Source of the DNA: Harmothoe impar
Taxonomy: Eukaryota; Annelida; Polychaeta; Phyllodocida; Polynoidae
Assembly (NCBI GenBank): GCA_947462335.1
Contig: OX381713.1
Span: forward strand, 18,220,381-18,284,380
Reading direction: 5' to 3'
DNA: 64,000 nucleotides
The notes beneath the pieces are model-generated. The model made no database searches and was not told the origin of the DNA. It was given only the letters and a program-made list of their open reading frames with translations. Numbering within the stretch: the first letter of the stretch is position 1; each line of letters begins with the position of its first letter. The translations under genes and the position numbers were made by a program. Of the stretch, positions 62,830-64,000 are shown piece by piece.

Positions 62830-63290
62830 CACCCCACCATACAAGTAAATGTTCTTGAACCTAATCTATATCATCTGAAGGGATGCAAAACTCCTGACCA
62901 TGCATATTTGCCTGTTTTCTTTTTCTTGTTCTTTTTTTGGGGGATAGGCATTTTCATAAGGGAAAAAAATTGGTTCTGCCTGGAATCGAACACAGGCCCC
63001 CCCGGTGCAAAGCGAGAACAGTAACCACTTCACCAGCAAAGTTCTGGATATTTAGTCCAATGTAACAGCACTTGCTCACATAGTGACACACATGGTTGAC
63101 AAACCTGACACTAGAGGGCAGCTATGAGCCAGAAGTAGTGAATTGTGGCAACAAAATTACTGTATGAAGATATTAGGACCTCCCTATCTTGATTCACCCA
63201 CTTGTACCCGTGCCCCTGCTTCTCACATGACTCATCTTCATCCTTTTCCTATACTGCTTGTTTCCTTCCCTGCCTCTTCCTTCCAATCAG
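62830..63290. repeat. Repeat unit with tRNA-Glu-like segment, copy B
   Basis: Partner of 61,925-62,415, about 890 bp downstream in the same orientation. Its tRNA-like part (62,978-63,046) has the B-box changed to TGTTCGATTCC and is more decayed. Confidence 0.75.
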
Positions 63291-63616
63291 CATTACCATA
63301 AAACCTTGCATATAGGCCACAGATTGCACGCAAGTCAGATCAGCAGTGCTGCTTATAGGATCGGCTCAAAGTCAGGGTGTGACTTTTTTTTTTAGGCCAC
63401 AAATGGCATTTGTGTATTTATATAGAAAAACTGACCTTATATTCTAAGCCAGTATGTTCATGCACCATATTTTATATAGACATGTCTAGTCATGTAAAAA
63501 ATATAGCAGCTTTACATTAGACTTACTTATATTAAGGGCTCAGAAATGGGTGTGAGAGAGGATTGAACCACATAAATTCAAACTACATGACTAATGCCCC
63601 TGGCAGTTGGGCCATG

Positions 63617-63893
63617 GACCTTTACCAAACCCGACGTAACTCATTTAACCCAGAGGTATCCTATTTTTTTTAGCACTGCTACATCTGTGTTCATTGGGCT
63701 CTTACATGGTTGCTAAAGGTCCCTACTCACTGAGAGCTATTCATAATGCCTGCCAGTCACACACATATCATAATGAATTCTATTTAGAGAGAATAGGGAC
63801 CTTTAGCAAACCCCACATAGCTCATTTAACTCAGACATAGCAGTGCTAAAAGTATAGGATACACCAAGTTTTCTAAAGGTCCCTAGTATCAGA
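63617..63893. mobile_element. Nested foldback unit (GGACCTTTA...TAAAGGTCC)
   Basis: Outer inverted parts GGACCTTTACCAAAC / TTTTCTAAAGGTCC, then ATCCTAT/ATAGGAT, TAGCACTGCTA/TAGCAGTGCTA, and inner TTGCTAAAGGTCCCTA (from about 63,711) / TAGGGACCTTTAGCAA (to about 63,809). The same AAAGGTCCCTA.T also appears at about 62,620, suggesting a family. Confidence 0.65.
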
Positions 63894-64000
63894 AATATGT
63901 ACTTCTCTTTCAAATACATTTTGTAATATATGTCGCAAAACACTATATATAATCCTGTTACATGTCATTAGAACATTCCCTGGTAACAAGTCACAACATA

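Overview
This is a eukaryotic window, almost certainly from an invertebrate animal and plausibly a marine deuterostome or lophotrochozoan. I cannot fix the species. The evidence is one spliced housekeeping gene with an animal-type sequence, a gustatory-receptor-like chemoreceptor locus, and very dense non-LTR retrotransposons, foldback MITEs, minisatellites and nested DNA transposons. There is nothing bacterial: no operons, Shine-Dalgarno sites or CRISPR.

Layout. (1) About 136-13,715 is one minus-strand LINE of about 5.5 kb, expanded to about 13.6 kb by two nested insertions. A 1,193-bp array of palindromes (2,266-3,458, 9-bp target duplication) splits ORF2. A 6,914-bp CACTG...CAGTG element (6,365-13,278, 2-bp CA duplication), filled with satellites and a gene-like fragment, splits ORF1. 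Removing either insert with one duplication copy leaves the LINE reading frame continuous. (2) 15,390-17,211 holds two minus-strand exons of a gustatory-receptor-like protein. (3) 17,700-28,500 is mostly MITEs and repeats, including a TTAA-flanked element with a tRNA-like internal segment just upstream of the next gene. (4) 28,759-36,121 is a complete ten-coding-exon argininosuccinate synthase gene (414 aa) with MITEs in its introns. (5) 36,400-40,790 is repeats. (6) 40,795-55,712 is a 14.9-kb unit bounded by about 710-bp nearly identical inverted repeats starting AG, with a 6-bp CATGTT duplication. These are Maverick/Polinton-like ends, but the interior shows no Maverick core gene. It holds tandem roughly 0.65-kb units and a second, full-length LINE (46,204-51,718, CTACTT duplication). 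(7) 55,719-64,000 has gene fragments of unclear origin, further MITEs and a duplicated tRNA-like repeat.

The most interesting signals are these. Both LINEs, though well diverged, encode an ORF1 protein made of coiled coil, RRM-like region and a C-terminal NADAR (YbiA-like) domain, a fold linked to N-glycosidic cleavage and to removal of ADP-ribose from guanine. The terminal inverted repeats of the 14.9-kb unit carry a dense array of E2F-like, GTCACGTGAC, ETS-like and CCAAT sites, resembling a host S-phase promoter. Several elements of very different size share CACTG/CACAG ends, subterminal GTAGTCA- or GAGTC-type repeats and insertion at CA/TG, and so look like one transposition system. All of this comes from reading by eye; no database search was possible.
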